Assembly: GCA_009667805.1 (NCBI GenBank)
Contig: CM019066.1
Span: 5,704,001-5,768,000, forward strand
Length of the DNA: 64,000 bases
From: Leptobrachium leishanense
Taxonomy: Eukaryota > Chordata > Amphibia > Anura > Megophryidae
Reading direction: 5' to 3'
Shown: positions 30,547 through 43,189 of the stretch, in pieces
Layout of the letters: each line of letters opens with the position of its first letter
Numbering within the stretch: position 1 is the first letter of the stretch
Notes under the pieces: generated by a model
What the model was told of the DNA's origin: nothing
The model's database searches: none
The model's input: the letters and a program-made list of their open reading frames with translations, nothing else
Translations under genes and position numbers: made by a program

Positions 30547-32958
30547 TATGGTGGATTGCTGAGGCCTGTAGCGTACGTGAGCCGGAGCCTTACGCCTTCG
30601 GAGAAGAACTATCCTACTCATAAGCTGGAGTTCCTAGCCTTGAAGTGGGCAGTGGTAGACAAGTTGAAAGACTATCTGTATGGAGCTGAGTTCGTGATCA
30701 AGACAGATAACAATCCTCTTACCTACATCCTTACTACCGCAAAACTGGACGCAACGGGACATCGGTGGTTGGCCGCTCTGTCGGGGTTTCGGTTCAGCCT
30801 GAAGTATTGCCCTGGGGTGAATAATCGAGATGCTGATGCGTTATCGAGAAGACCCTACACTACAGAATGGACTCAGTTGACTCCAGACGGGGTGCAAGCT
30901 TTGTGTCAAGGAACAGAGCGCCGGGTCAAAGGAGGGATTGAAGCGGAGGCCATAGGAGTCATGGCTGCAGCTGTTCCTGAGTTTTACTGTAACCCTACGC
31001 AGTTAAGAGATGAAAGTTTACCTACCTTTTCGAGACAGGACCTGAAAGCGGATCAGGCCAGAGACCCTTTAATTGCCTTGACCATAAAGGCCCTGACTGC
31101 AAACCAGCGAGAGATTTTGTTAACCAACTCCCCGAGTGGAGCCAGGTTGGTCTACAAAGAATGGGAGCGGTTAAAGATGCTGGATGGGGTGGTCTACCGA
31201 AGGGGCCCCTCAGCTAACGCTGAAGAGATTCAACAATTATTCCTCCCCACTAGACATAGGGAGAGTGTGCTGCGATCACTACACGATGAGCATGGACATT
31301 TGGGTGCAGAAAGAACTTTTAAACTGGTGCGAGATAGGTTCTATTGGCCTTGCATGAGGGCTGAAGTGGAAAGTTATTGTCATTCCTGTCGGAGGTGCAT
31401 TCAGAGAAAGACTCTACCGACCCGAACTGCTCCAATGAGCCATCTGCAGAGCCAGGGACCCATGGATTTGGTGTGCATTGACTTCCTGTGCTTAGAGCTG
31501 GATGCTAGTGGGCAAGGGAACATTCTAATAGTGACTGATCATTTCACTCGTTACGCCCAAGCATTTTCCACAAAAGATCAACGTGCTCCGACAGTGGCCA
31601 AGGTGTTGATGGAAAAGTTCTTTGTTCATTACGGACTGCCAAGGAGGATACACTCTGATCAGGGTAGAGACTTTGAGAGCAGACTGGTGGGGCAATTGTT
31701 AGAGTTGTTGGGAATCCAAAAGACCCGAACTACACCATATCACCCTCAAGGTGATGCTCAGCCTGAGAGGTTTAATCGCACACTGCTAAACATGTTGGGG
31801 ACTTTGTCGAATGTGGAGAAGCAGAGTTGGAGTCGACACATAGCTACTCTGGTGCATGCATATAACAGTACGGAGAGTGATGCAACTGGATACTCACCGT
31901 ACCGTCTTATGTTCGGAAGAGAGGCTCGACTGCCGGTTGATTTGGCATTTGGGTTGTCTCTAGACCAGACATCAGTAGCTTCCCATAGAAACTACGTGGA
32001 TAGACTTCGAAAGAATTTGGCTTCTGCATTTGAACAGGCCCGGTTGACCTCGGGAAACAGGGAGCAAAGAAACAAAAGGAACTATGACTTGAAGGTCCGA
32101 ATACAAGATCTACAACCCGGTGATAGGGTCCTATTGAAGATCTTGGGTGCTGCTGCGAGACACAAGTTGGCGGATAGGTGGAGTTCCCAGGTTTACATTG
32201 TCTGCAAACAACTGCCGGGTTTACCAGTGTATCAGATTCGCCCGGATGGAAAGGCTGGGCCTATTAAGAACTGGCACCGAAATCATTTGTTACCTTTGAG
32301 AGAGGGTGTAAGGATACCAGTTGGGGACGAACCGCCTCTGCCAAATCCGCCTGTTCCATGTTTGCCTCCTGTTACTCGGTCTCAACAGACCCGGGTTGTC
32401 GAAGAGAGCGAAAGGGACAGTGAGGAAGAAAGTTTCTGTCTGGACTGGATACGTTCACCGGAGCCTGAAGAGATTAGCTCAGTTCATGAACGATGGGAGA
32501 GTAATTTGAGGCTTGAAGCTCCTGAATTCTTGTTGGAAGTCCCTGAGACTGTTGATATCCCTGAGCCTCTTGAATTTCAGTTGGAAGTCCCTGAGGCTGT
32601 GGGGATCCCGGTAGCTCCGGAAGCTTACTCAGGTGATTATAGTTCTATGCCTTCGCTGGAGGGATCATACTCTGAAGAAACGTCTGCTCCAGTGGTAGAG
32701 AGAAGGATTGAGCCAACGCCTATAGTACTTCCACCTGAAGAGGAACTGATTGAGCCAGAACCAAAACGCTCTGTTCGACCGCCCCAACGACTCACCTACG
32801 ACTCGCCAGGACATAGCACTGAAGAGGCCATCACCACAGTGCGGAGGTTGCCCGCAGTGTCTGCTATGCTAGCTGAGGTAGTCCAAAATATGAGTCAACT
32901 TGAGGAAGTGTTCCTAACCCACTGCATGTATGCTGCTGAACCTGTACATGTTATGTAA
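30547..32958 (+). CDS. pol: pol 3' part: RNase H and integrase
   Basis: About 800 uninterrupted codons in the same frame as the preceding segment. RNase H motifs are EFLALKWAV, IKTDNNPLTYIL and DADALSR. The integrase zinc-binding module (LHDEHGHLGAERT with CHSCRRC) is followed by a DDE core: the first Asp in LVCIDFLC, the second in HSDQGRDFES, the Glu in PERFNRTLLN. The C-terminal module has GDRVLLKILG and NWHRNHLLPL, then an acidic Pro/Glu-rich tail with repeated PEFLLEVPE-like segments, ending AAEPVHVM. It is the only long intact part of pol and lacks a start of its own. Confidence 0.92.
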   Translation, partial: YGGLLRPVAYVSRSLTPSEKNYPTHKLEFLALKWAVVDKLKDYLYGAEFVIKTDNNPLTYILTTAKLDATGHRWLAALSGFRFSLKYCPGVNNRDADALSRRPYTTEWTQLTPDGVQALCQGTERRVKGGIEAEAIGVMAAAVPEFYCNPTQLRDESLPTFSRQDLKADQARDPLIALTIKALTANQREILLTNSPSGARLVYKEWERLKMLDGVVYRRGPSANAEEIQQLFLPTRHRESVLRSLHDEHGHLGAERTFKLVRDRFYWPCMRAEVESYCHSCRRCIQRKTLPTRTAPMSHLQSQGPMDLVCIDFLCLELDASGQGNILIVTDHFTRYAQAFSTKDQRAPTVAKVLMEKFFVHYGLPRRIHSDQGRDFESRLVGQLLELLGIQKTRTTPYHPQGDAQPERFNRTLLNMLGTLSNVEKQSWSRHIATLVHAYNSTESDATGYSPYRLMFGREARLPVDLAFGLSLDQTSVASHRNYVDRLRKNLASAFEQARLTSGNREQRNKRNYDLKVRIQDLQPGDRVLLKILGAAARHKLADRWSSQVYIVCKQLPGLPVYQIRPDGKAGPIKNWHRNHLLPLREGVRIPVGDEPPLPNPPVPCLPPVTRSQQTRVVEESERDSEEESFCLDWIRSPEPEEISSVHERWESNLRLEAPEFLLEVPETVDIPEPLEFQLEVPEAVGIPVAPEAYSGDYSSMPSLEGSYSEETSAPVVERRIEPTPIVLPPEEELIEPEPKRSVRPPQRLTYDSPGHSTEEAITTVRRLPAVSAMLAEVVQNMSQLEEVFLTHCMYAAEPVHVM

Positions 32959-33024
32959 ACTGTATTCAAATATTGTGGAAATGTACTGTAACTGTTGTAC
33001 CTCCTTGGAGAGACCCAAGAGTTC

Positions 33025-33038
33025 TAGGAGGGGGAGAG
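33025..33038 (+). other. Polypurine tract
   Basis: AGGAGGGGGAGAG directly precedes the 3' LTR, where plus-strand DNA synthesis would be primed. Confidence 0.8.
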
Positions 33039-34108
33039 TGTAGCGCTGTGTTAAAAATCTTGCTGTGGCAGTACCTATTTTTGGCCACAAGATGGAGACT
33101 ATCGCGATCAGAGATACTGGACATTGGGACTACAATGCCCGGCATGCTTTGCAAGAAGACAGGAAGTGGGTGGGGACTGGAGACTTACATCCTCTGCCTC
33201 GTGGAGAAAGTTCCAGAGCGCGCCAGAACGGACAAACGACAAAAGCAGCGGAGAGACGCGCGAGAGAACCTAGACCAAAGCCCGAGGGAGACTTGTTATT
33301 CCGTTTTGGGTCACTCAACCTGAGGAGAAGGAGACTTGCCAGAGCCCAGACATTGCTGTAGACCGGCGGAATCGAACGGAGAGCAGGCGGAGAGCTGGAT
33401 AAGCTGCATGAAGTCAGACAACGATCCGGCCGCTAGTATCCCCAGTCAAAATCCGGAGGAGAGACGTCCTGGGTCAGCGGAGCCTAAAGCCTGCGTCGGA
33501 TGGGTGAGAGGCCTCCAAGGCTGTTTGTGATTAAAGGTCAAGCTGCTGTTTTCTCTTTAAAGTCCACAGGGCCCCAACTGACTAGTCGAAGACTTTCCTT
33601 TAATAAACTCACTGGCCAGTTGAACAGTACCCGGGTACCACACACATATACACCTTTCACCTTCTGGGACTTAACTTGTGCAGGACTCATTTCCTTTTAT
33701 GAATCGGAACAGGGGTTAAGGATAAAGATACGTTCCGAATATATTTTTCCTCTTTTTTTTCCGCTGCGCGTTTACCGTAATACGAAGGGATTGTATGTTG
33801 GGGTTTTGCTACGTGTCCCCTTTTCTGAACTATCGGGAAATTGCATTGCTTTTATGTTCGTTGCGAATATTTTATTTTCCGAAATACGAAGCCTCGTGTT
33901 TCGTTTCTTTTCCGCTACGCGTTTTACCGTGATACGAAAATACTGTAATAATACTTGTGAATATCGTGTCTCGACATCTGCTCAAATATTTTAGTAAACT
34001 ATTTAAATGATAAAAACTCACAACTGTGTTGGAGTATATTTATTCCCTAGTGCGGGGAGACTGACCCGTGGTTCATTTTCAGCGGCTCCTCCGGGAGTGA
34101 GCGCTACA
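33039..34108 (+). repeat. 3' LTR
   Basis: 1,070 bp with the same TGTAGCGCTG and GAGCGCTACA ends as the 5' LTR. It is nearly identical apart from roughly a dozen substitutions or single-base indels and a divergent block near 33225-33260, where ACAAACGACAAAAGCAGCGG replaces the 5' version. Confidence 0.93.
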
Positions 34109-34217
34109 AGAGTTTTTCGATGTGGGGGCCAAAAGATAGATTTGGGTCTAACCACATACCTAGGTATTTGAGAGAAGTGACTGTGGTCAGCGTGCCATTT
34201 GATTTTGTCCCAACACA
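34109..34217 (-). mobile_element. L2-like LINE, continuation beyond the gypsy insertion
   Basis: AGAGTTTTTCGATGTGGGGG and CTAACCACATACCTAGGTAT match 60158-60270 of the related LINE. Similarity ends near 34217, the 5' truncation point of this copy. Confidence 0.85.
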
Positions 34218-35556
34218 TTATATTATATGTAGGTTTATGCATTGGTAATGGTGGCATTAGTTTCAATGATTACCAATAATGAAGAGCTTTATCATCTTTT
34301 GTGTTGGCAACTTTCATATATTCCCGGATACATTTTTCTCATATGAATGATTTGTATTATGTGACCTTATTGTGAGAGCATTGCATTAGTTTTATATATC
34401 TTCAAGACAGAAAATACTTTCTATTTTTTTATTCCTTAATGTTTCTCCTGGAAGAAATCACTCAGAGCTCTCGGCCGCCGTTTTATATCTATGGCATGCA
34501 TACAATCTACAGGTTTTGTGATAGAAAATGCTGTGCATCAGGTCATCAGCAACGCGACTCTAAAATAAATTTCTGTAATGGGTTTCACACAGCGCACCTG
34601 TCATCTACCGGCTTCTCATTTGAAAAAAAATTGGTATGCTTACTCAAGCTGCAATCAGATTAAATAAGTCAAAGGTTACAAAGTGAACTTATCAGATAGG
34701 GTTGCCAGGAAACCAATGTGTAGCTCAATGGAAAATTGACTGGTGCTACGGGTGAACCTGAAAAGACTCTGTAAATTCAGAGCCTTGCGGTCTCCAATCC
34801 ATACGCCGAATAACATTAACAGGCATATTCGTTTAAAAGTGACGTGCTGTGATTTTGATGCTGCCAGCAAACTGTAGACTAAAATAGGCACATCTGGGAA
34901 AAAGATAAAATTAATATTCGGGTCAGTGTTGTTTAACAGCCAAGTAGATATTCTGGCCAATATTTTGTAGAAAAAGTAATTATATATATATATTATATAT
35001 ATATAGAAATATAGTACAGGAGCCCTCACATAGATAAGCCCATAAATACCAAGAAATGTTCCATAAAACAACTGCCAGGACCAAGTGGTTTCATGGAAAA
35101 TAGCTTTCCATTACTCAGACTAATTACATACAGAGACCTCCCTCTGTATATATACACTGCACGTTAACTCTTTTTGAAAGATAGAAGGCTCCCTCCACTG
35201 GCCAAAAAGTGCTACTACATGCAGATTATAGCCTGTTCTCTGCGGTCCTGTGCATGAAAGCCGGATCGCAAAGTTTTTCAAACGACATGACATTTCAGTG
35301 CCATGTTCTGTAGTCCATTTGCAAACATACAAATGAAGTTATTATTCACACAGAATAAAAAAAATTGAAGAAAAAAATAAATATAACCCAGAATATTGTA
35401 ACCGAAGCTCCCTCCACCTTTGTGCCCTCACCTTCCTTGGCACCCTTGCCCACACTATGCATGGCCTGTGTGCCTGTTGGAGAACTGTGGATGCTGGCCT
35501 CCTGCCAAGGTACCGCAGACCAATGTGGCAAAGCCAACTCTCAAGGACAATGGGCA
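34218..35556. other. Interval with no recognised gene
   Basis: AT-rich with a TA microsatellite at 34978-35005. Sequence near 35400-35556 has mixed composition. No coding domain or terminal repeat was recognised. Confidence 0.4.
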
Positions 35557-35929
35557 TACAGTTGCAAGAAAAAGTATGTGAACCCTTTTGGGATTACGTG
35601 GAGTTTGGCATGAATTGGTCATAAAATGTGCTCTGATCTTCATCTAAGTCACAACAATTTGAAAAACACAGTCTGCTTAAAATAATACAACACAAACATT
35701 ATATGTTTTCATGTGTTTATTGAACATAACATGTAAACATTCACAGTGCAGGGTGGAAAAAGTATGTCAACCCCTAGCCTAATGACTTCTCCAAGAGCTA
35801 ATTGGAGCCAGGAGTGAGCCAACCTTGAGTCCAATCAGTGTGATATTATTGGATGTGTTGCTGAAAGCTGTCCTGCCCTTTAAAAACACACACCAGTTTT
35901 GGGTTTACTGGTTTCAAGAAGCACTGCCT

Positions 35930-37566
<1,637 letters not shown>

Positions 37567-37788
37567 GTCCAAAGGTTCACATACTTTTTCCACCCTGCAC
37601 TGTGAATGTTTACATGTTCTGTTCAATAAAAACATGAAAACATATAATGTTTGTGTTGTATTATTTTAAGCAGACTGTGTTTTTCAAATTGTTGTGACTT
37701 AGATGACGATCAGAGCACATTTTATGACCAATTCATGCAAAACTCCACGTAATCCCAAAGGGTTCACATACTTTTTCTTGCAACTGTA

Positions 37789-38980
37789 TGTGGGCACCTA
37801 ATGGTTAAGTGGTTAAATGTAATGCTATCTTGAAACTGTATTTTAGGAGTTGGTTTGTGTTAGTGATATAATGTAGACTTATTGTTCTTGCTATCTGTAT
37901 AACTGTTTGACCCTCTATTGATTTGATGTGGCTTATTTGCTAATCTTGTCTAGTGTAACTGATCAGGTTTCTGCATCTCCTGAAGAAATTCACATCCCTC
38001 GCATGTAGACAATGTATTCAGTTGATTATGTCATGTTACCTCCCTGTCTCCCATATAACTGGTACCCATTTCATATTAAAGATCATTCTTCTTCCCTGCA
38101 CTAAGTCTTGTCTGGTGTTTGGGGAGAGATACATAGAATTATACAGCAAGTTCTGGCTCAGGGTTGTGAGAGACGGAAAGCTGCTGCAGATCAGCTTTAC
38201 TGGAGAGAAGGTACGGACGCTGTAACAGCTTTGGGTCTAGTCCTCAAGCTGGTGGCAAGTAAACACCAGTTCCTGTTACAAATATATCTGCACAAAATCA
38301 GTTCATCCTAAATCTTGATAACCATATAAACTATATTACCATTTACCTTAAAGGTTTGTCAAATAGGTCAAGAAAACTGTACTGTAGACATGTGCACAGT
38401 GTAAAAATTCAGCTCAGAATATATCGGCTGGCATGTCGTATTCTGACTCAATTTGGAAACAGCCAATTCTGCTTTCTGATATTTGGGAATTGGATCTAAC
38501 CAGAGATATCAGAAGCATTTTATATATTCGGACAATTCCGATAGCCTGATGGCCTCCTAAATTTAGTTTGCGTCTTTCATTTATTCACTGGAGTGCACGG
38601 TGCAAAGCTCATGTATTACAGCCAATCAGGCAGAACTACCCAGCATGCAACACTGCTGCACAGTTATAATTTCACCCCCTGAGCCACCATCTTTGTGGGA
38701 TTTAGAGTTGAGAGTGATGTGGTATGAAAATGAATGAAAACGTCCTTAGTTGCCAGAGGAATTGCATTCTTGTAAAGAAGTGCTACAGCAGCTACAGTTT
38801 CTGGTAATGTCATGACTGGAATTGTGGGGAACAGAAATCTCGGGGAGATCATGAAATTACTTTTTTATTAGAATAACACCCCCCCCCGCCCTTGTGTCTC
38901 CTTACTGTGAATTATCTGAAGACAGATGCAATTTACACCATCATTAACATAACATTTTTGAATCTAGAATAAAAATACAA
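37789..38980. other. Interval with no gene; possible hAT MITE end at 38385
   Basis: TAGACATGTGCACAGTGTAA at 38385 matches the terminal TAGACATGTGC of the hAT MITE at 44157, but no right end was found. The rest is AT-rich and unassigned, with a poly-C run at 38879. Confidence 0.4.
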
Positions 38981-38981
38981 A

Positions 38982-39705
38982 GGACCAAATTACATTCTTC
39001 ACACAAAAACGCAGGCACAACGCGTGAATTTGTGCGTCAAGCATTAAACGTTAACGCGTGTAAATCACTGCTGGAATTACAATCCTCGCGCATTTTTTCA
39101 TCCGTCGAGCAATAACGAGTGTAAAACGGACACCCACAAATGCTCGCGCAGTAACGTTGTGCGCAGAAATCAGGGTGCGGACTGTTTTTTTCAAGTGATT
39201 CAGCCAATCAGAATTAAGAACCACATTTGTCTCAAGTTAAGTTTTTGCGCCTGTCAAAGTCAATCTGAGCATGTATGCTACATCAATAATAAATGCACAC
39301 ACAACTTCTCCATTTTATTGGTTTGATATGAGTAGAATGTGTAACTATACTTTGCTGTATTTTTTTTGGACTGGTGTATTTGGGTTCGGTCAGGTTGATA
39401 GAATTTGCCATTAACACCAGCTTTTAGGAGTTGCTAAAATTATGCGCGCAAAGGCTGTGCGTTACAAACTGCGCATAGATTGTAATACCATCCGCATACC
39501 AGCGCACATTCGCGTTTGCGCTCACAATGTTAAGTATAGAACGCGCGCAGTATGGTACACTCGCGCAGGTTCACCCACGGTAGACTATTACGTGCGTTTG
39601 TTGCGCTGACGATGTAATACGACGTTCAGCGCAAAGGGTTTTACCCCTCGCGTTAATGGTTTTTTCGCTGGCACAAACGTTTGCGCGAAGATTGTAATTT
39701 GGCCC
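38982..39705. mobile_element. MITE with AAATTACA terminal repeats, about 724 bp
   Basis: GGACCAAATTACATTCTTCA at the left is mirrored by GCGCGAAGATTGTAATTTGG at the right. The interior is rich in CGCG and GTGCG motifs, notable in an otherwise CpG-poor setting. The target duplication is unclear and no gene is encoded. Confidence 0.62.
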
Positions 39706-40636
39706 AATAACGTTAAAAACAAGAACCATGTTATTATTCCCCCCATTAGAAAACAGAATCCCTTGGTTGTTTTAGTCTTCCTATAAAAGGAATCACATAA
39801 CATATTATTGGATTTCTTGCTTGTGAAACATTTCAGGGTGAAAATAACCATTCTCTTGTGTCCTCTACTTAACAATCCAACAGTCCGGAGAATCTGCCCT
39901 ATCTTGAACAATTGACAGAACGTGTCCACAGGCATTTCTTCTATGTAATTCCCTGGCGGAATTGTATTGTCAGATGACACATTCTAAGAGTATGAAAAGT
40001 TTGGAAAAGGTTTATCACAATGTAGGGGACAATGAAAGGAATTACAGTGATCAAAGCCCATAACCAGCAATGACAGTATATTCCCCATTTAGCTTTTACT
40101 ATAGGAAAGCATAATAGGAATGAGCTGTGAATGTCATGGAGGTTCTACGTTAACATCCTGGACATGTTCTGTCACACTATCAGGTTAATATAAAATTCTA
40201 GAATTACCAGAAGTAAAGATTATAGTAAGTTGGAATTTCCATTGCTAGTTGTCAGTTTGAAGATATGGAAAAATCCCTGGCTGCATTATAACAGGGCGAA
40301 GAGGACCTTTGAAAAGCAGATCTAATGATCAAGCACTGTCCATGTAAGCCCTGTAGTTCATATTTGTTACTTTATTTTTTTTGACAACCATCAGATTGTT
40401 CCCGTATGGCACAAGCTCGCCAGCTGACACGTTTGTCATATTAGGTGTGAATGACCCAGGTTTAGTTATGTACAGTAGACATGTAAGTGCGAACAATAAA
40501 TAAGGTATTTAATAAAGAACCTGCTTATCCTGCTCTTACATTTTATCTTAAGGACTATTCCCTAGTGAATGCTACCATTAGCGTTCAGATGAGTAAGCGT
40601 TAACGTCAGGATAAGTGATCACGCCTCCCCTTATTT
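39706..40636. other. Apparently unique sequence
   Basis: No terminal repeats, no recognised coding motif. Confidence 0.35.
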
Positions 40637-41710
40637 TTTTTTATCTAATAACATTTTAATTTGAGACAGAAAAGTCAGCGTAAGACAATCAAAACAAAGG
40701 ACCATATTCGTATAAAGTTTCAGTACAAAGGGGAGGGGGAACAAAAATGGGGGGAAAAGGAAAAAAAAAATCTAAAAATTGGCCCCATTCGGGGAGCATT
40801 GGCAAGAGTCAGCAGTATCAGAAATCTGAATATAAAGTAAAGAAGTCAGCTTCCACTCAGATAATTTGCAAATGATTCCTTCTATTAAATGTCAGCTTAG
40901 GATGGCACAAGGACAGCATAAACAAACGTAAAGAAAACCCCCCCCAAAAAACAGGGTGTCTCAAAGGGTTGCTCAGCCAGTGTCCCAGAAGGTGCAGACT
41001 TATAACAGGCAGGGTGAAGCGTAGCAGACCAGGTGTCATGCAGAAATGCAGGGCTGAGTGCCACTTCAGGCCCACAGACGTCACTCGGCGCATGGTGGAC
41101 TGCCAGTCTCCAGGTCCCAATATTCACCCCAATGGCCCCAATCCAGGACCTGGGCCAGCACTGCCCCCCTCAGCACATAAGCCCTCAGTCTCGATCGGCA
41201 CCGGCAAGAGAGGCATCAGGGTCTCGGAATCCGGCGTCAGCGTCCCAGCCGGAACGCCGACCACATCGCAGCTCACAGAGACAGCTGTGATACAGACCTC
41301 AATGGGGTGTGTGACCGACAAGGTCTCAACCTCCTCCATTCTCGGGGCTTTTTCTTCCCGGCAACTCCGCAGTGCGAGCATCGCCTGGCGCCATACACAT
41401 CTGGTGAGCAGGCCGTCCATATCTTCCCCCCCAACAGCAGTAAGCAGGCCTCCAGGCCTGTAAGAAAGGCATCAGAACCTGCGGTCAAGGGAGGGGATCC
41501 GTCTCGCTGGTCAGCTGCCGGTCCCCCCGTCACACCCATCAAGCATCCATCTAGGGCAATCAGGAGACGTGGGCCCTCCGTCTCCGTAGTCACAGCGTAG
41601 GCTCAGGTTGGGTCGAGGCGGCAGGACAGCCGGGCTGAGAAACAACAGGTGATGGGACGAAGGACGCAAGATGGCCACCGGCACCTCGCTCTAGCCACAT
41701 ACCAGCTGCT
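40637..41710 (-). mobile_element. Possible retrotransposed sequence with A-rich end
   Basis: Read on the minus strand it starts GC-rich (GCCGGTGGCCATCTTGCGTC) and ends AATGTTATTAGATAAAAAAA near 40640, as a retrocopy would. Open frames here are not conserved in any way I recognise. It might be part of an L1/Tx1-like element or a processed transcript. Confidence 0.3.
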
Positions 41711-41907
41711 GTAAATTGCGTCTCTGGTCCGGAGGGGGGGACAAAACGGCCTCCGGACAACTTTGTTCCGGTGGCCAGCTAGCTCGGGTCCTTAGAGTAA
41801 AAGTGCACCGCAGAAAAGTTTTCAAATGGACCCTAAAAGTGGCAGATGTGTGGAGCTCCCCCAGAACACGTCTGCTACTGTCGGTAGCCGGCCATGCCCC
41901 CTCTGGA

Positions 41908-42519
41908 AGCAAATATTTTAATTATAAAAAATACTTGCTGGCAGTGGCGGATGCAGACTATCGCTTCACTTATGTGGACGTAGGGTCATATGGTAGCAGC
42001 AGCGATTCTGCAATTTTTTAATAATTCAACATTGGTTCGTGTCCTACAGACTAATGGACGCAATCTGCCCATGGCCAGGAACTACAGACCCAGTGTACCC
42101 TTATGTGTTTGTAAGTGATGAAGCATTTGGGATAGGCAGGCATTTACTTAGTCCCTACTCGCAACACAGACTTGGTCCAGGAAAGCGTATATTCAACTAT
42201 AGGCTGTCACGAGCGCGCAGAATGGTAGAGTGCACATTTGGAAAACTGGCTAACAAATGGTGTGTACTGCACACAGCCATGCAACTGAGCCCTGAAAATG
42301 CAAGCACTGTCATTAAGGCAACTTGTGTTTTACACAATTATGTCAGAGAAAAAGAGGTCATTAATTTAGGACAACTTAGACCATTCTCTAGAGCAGGCTG
42401 AATGGAGATTTGGTAGGGGTACCATTGAGGCACATCAAATGAGAGATGGCATGACACAATATTTAATGTCTCCTGCTGGTGAGGTTTCATGGCAGGCAAA
42501 GGCAGCACAGAATTACTGA
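41908..42519 (+). pseudogene. PIF/Harbinger (HARBI1-like) nuclease fragment
   Basis: This is the C-terminal part of a DDE_Tnp_4-type nuclease. The first frame reads [20 protein letters not shown] then [16 protein letters not shown]. An extra T in a T run breaks it near 42020. After another shift near 42075 come YPYVFVSDEAFGIGRHLL, GKRIFNYRLSRARRMVECTF, LANKWCVLHT and CVLHNYVREKE. A final shift near 42400 precedes WRFGRGTIEAHQMRDGM and a stop at 42517. The Asp in YVDVG, the Asp in VSDEAF and the Glu in MVECTFG fit the catalytic triad. The N-terminal part is missing, so this copy is dead. Confidence 0.85.
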
Positions 42520-43010
42520 GTGAAATGGTTACAAAAACGGGATTGTGCTGACTTTCTGGCCAATTGTCCTTTATTTCTCCTTTGTGTTCCTAATTATTTG
42601 AATTGTTAGCTAATAAACCAATATGTATTTGTAATACACTAGTCCTCGAATGAGTGTTCTATTAAAACAGAATAGGTTTAACAGTATATTTTTAGTACTA
42701 TTTTATTTGAAGTATACAGAGATAAATCATTGTTGTATCATTTCTGGCAAACGTTCAGGGGGGTTAGGTTAAGGTGGAGCGCCACGTTCAAAGATTATCT
42801 ACATTAAACAGTGGCACATATAATATAGGTACACACATGTAAATACTAGTTAATACCTCTGCAGATCAAGCAGCCCCCCCCAACTGTCAAAATAGCAGAA
42901 CCAAATAGGTCAGAGGTAAAAGGAGAGAAAATAACAGAGTAACTATAATAGTAAGCTGGGGTGTAACGAAACCCAAAAAAATGAAAAGTGCCTTAAAAAC
43001 TAGTGGCATA
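42520..43010. other. AT-rich interval without gene
   Basis: No feature recognised; a poly-C run lies near 42873. Confidence 0.4.
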
Positions 43011-43046
43011 TCGCTTGACGCGTTTCGCAAGCAAGGGCTTTCTCTA
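43011..43046 (-). ncRNA. Degenerate hammerhead-like motif, minus strand (weak)
   Basis: Minus-strand CTCTAGAGAAAGCCCTTGCT then TGCGAAACGCGTCAAG has a GAAAC box directly followed by a possible GUC cleavage triplet, but the expected CUGANGA box is degraded and stem II pairs poorly. Confidence 0.15.
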
Positions 43047-43189
43047 GAGCTGCCTCTCTTTATTGTCTGTGCTGTAAGGCCTTGTAGGCCTCTATATGTG
43101 AGGTTCAGAGTGGTGACAGACATATTTAGACTGCAGTATATTGGCTGGGGGGGAAACTGTACAGCTTTTTGACTTTTGCGTCTGTTGTT

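Larger units (their letters stand above)
25723..34108 (+). mobile_element. Ty3/gypsy LTR retrotransposon with PNMA-like Gag (8.4 kb)
   Basis: Both LTRs, a primer binding site, gag, pol and a purine tract are present. The insertion has a 4-bp target duplication: AGAG lies before the 5' LTR (25719-25722) and after the 3' LTR (34109-34112). The intact copy of the interrupted LINE at 60151 has a single AGAG at the joint. Domain order is Gag, zinc knuckle, protease, reverse transcriptase, RNase H, integrase, as in Ty3/gypsy elements. Four lesions break the coding region: frameshifts near 28050 and 29855, and stops at 29402 and 30544. No env-like frame is present. Confidence 0.93.

Noticed and set aside
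32959..33038. Possible env gene downstream of pol
   Set aside because: Only about 80 bp separate the pol stop from the LTR; there is no room for a gene.
33500..33994. 164-codon open frame in the 3' LTR
   Set aside because: It is created by single-base differences from the 5' LTR, where the frame is broken.
40969..41463. 164-codon open frame
   Set aside because: Overlapping frames on both strands, no recognised domain, and the region looks like non-coding retrotransposed sequence.
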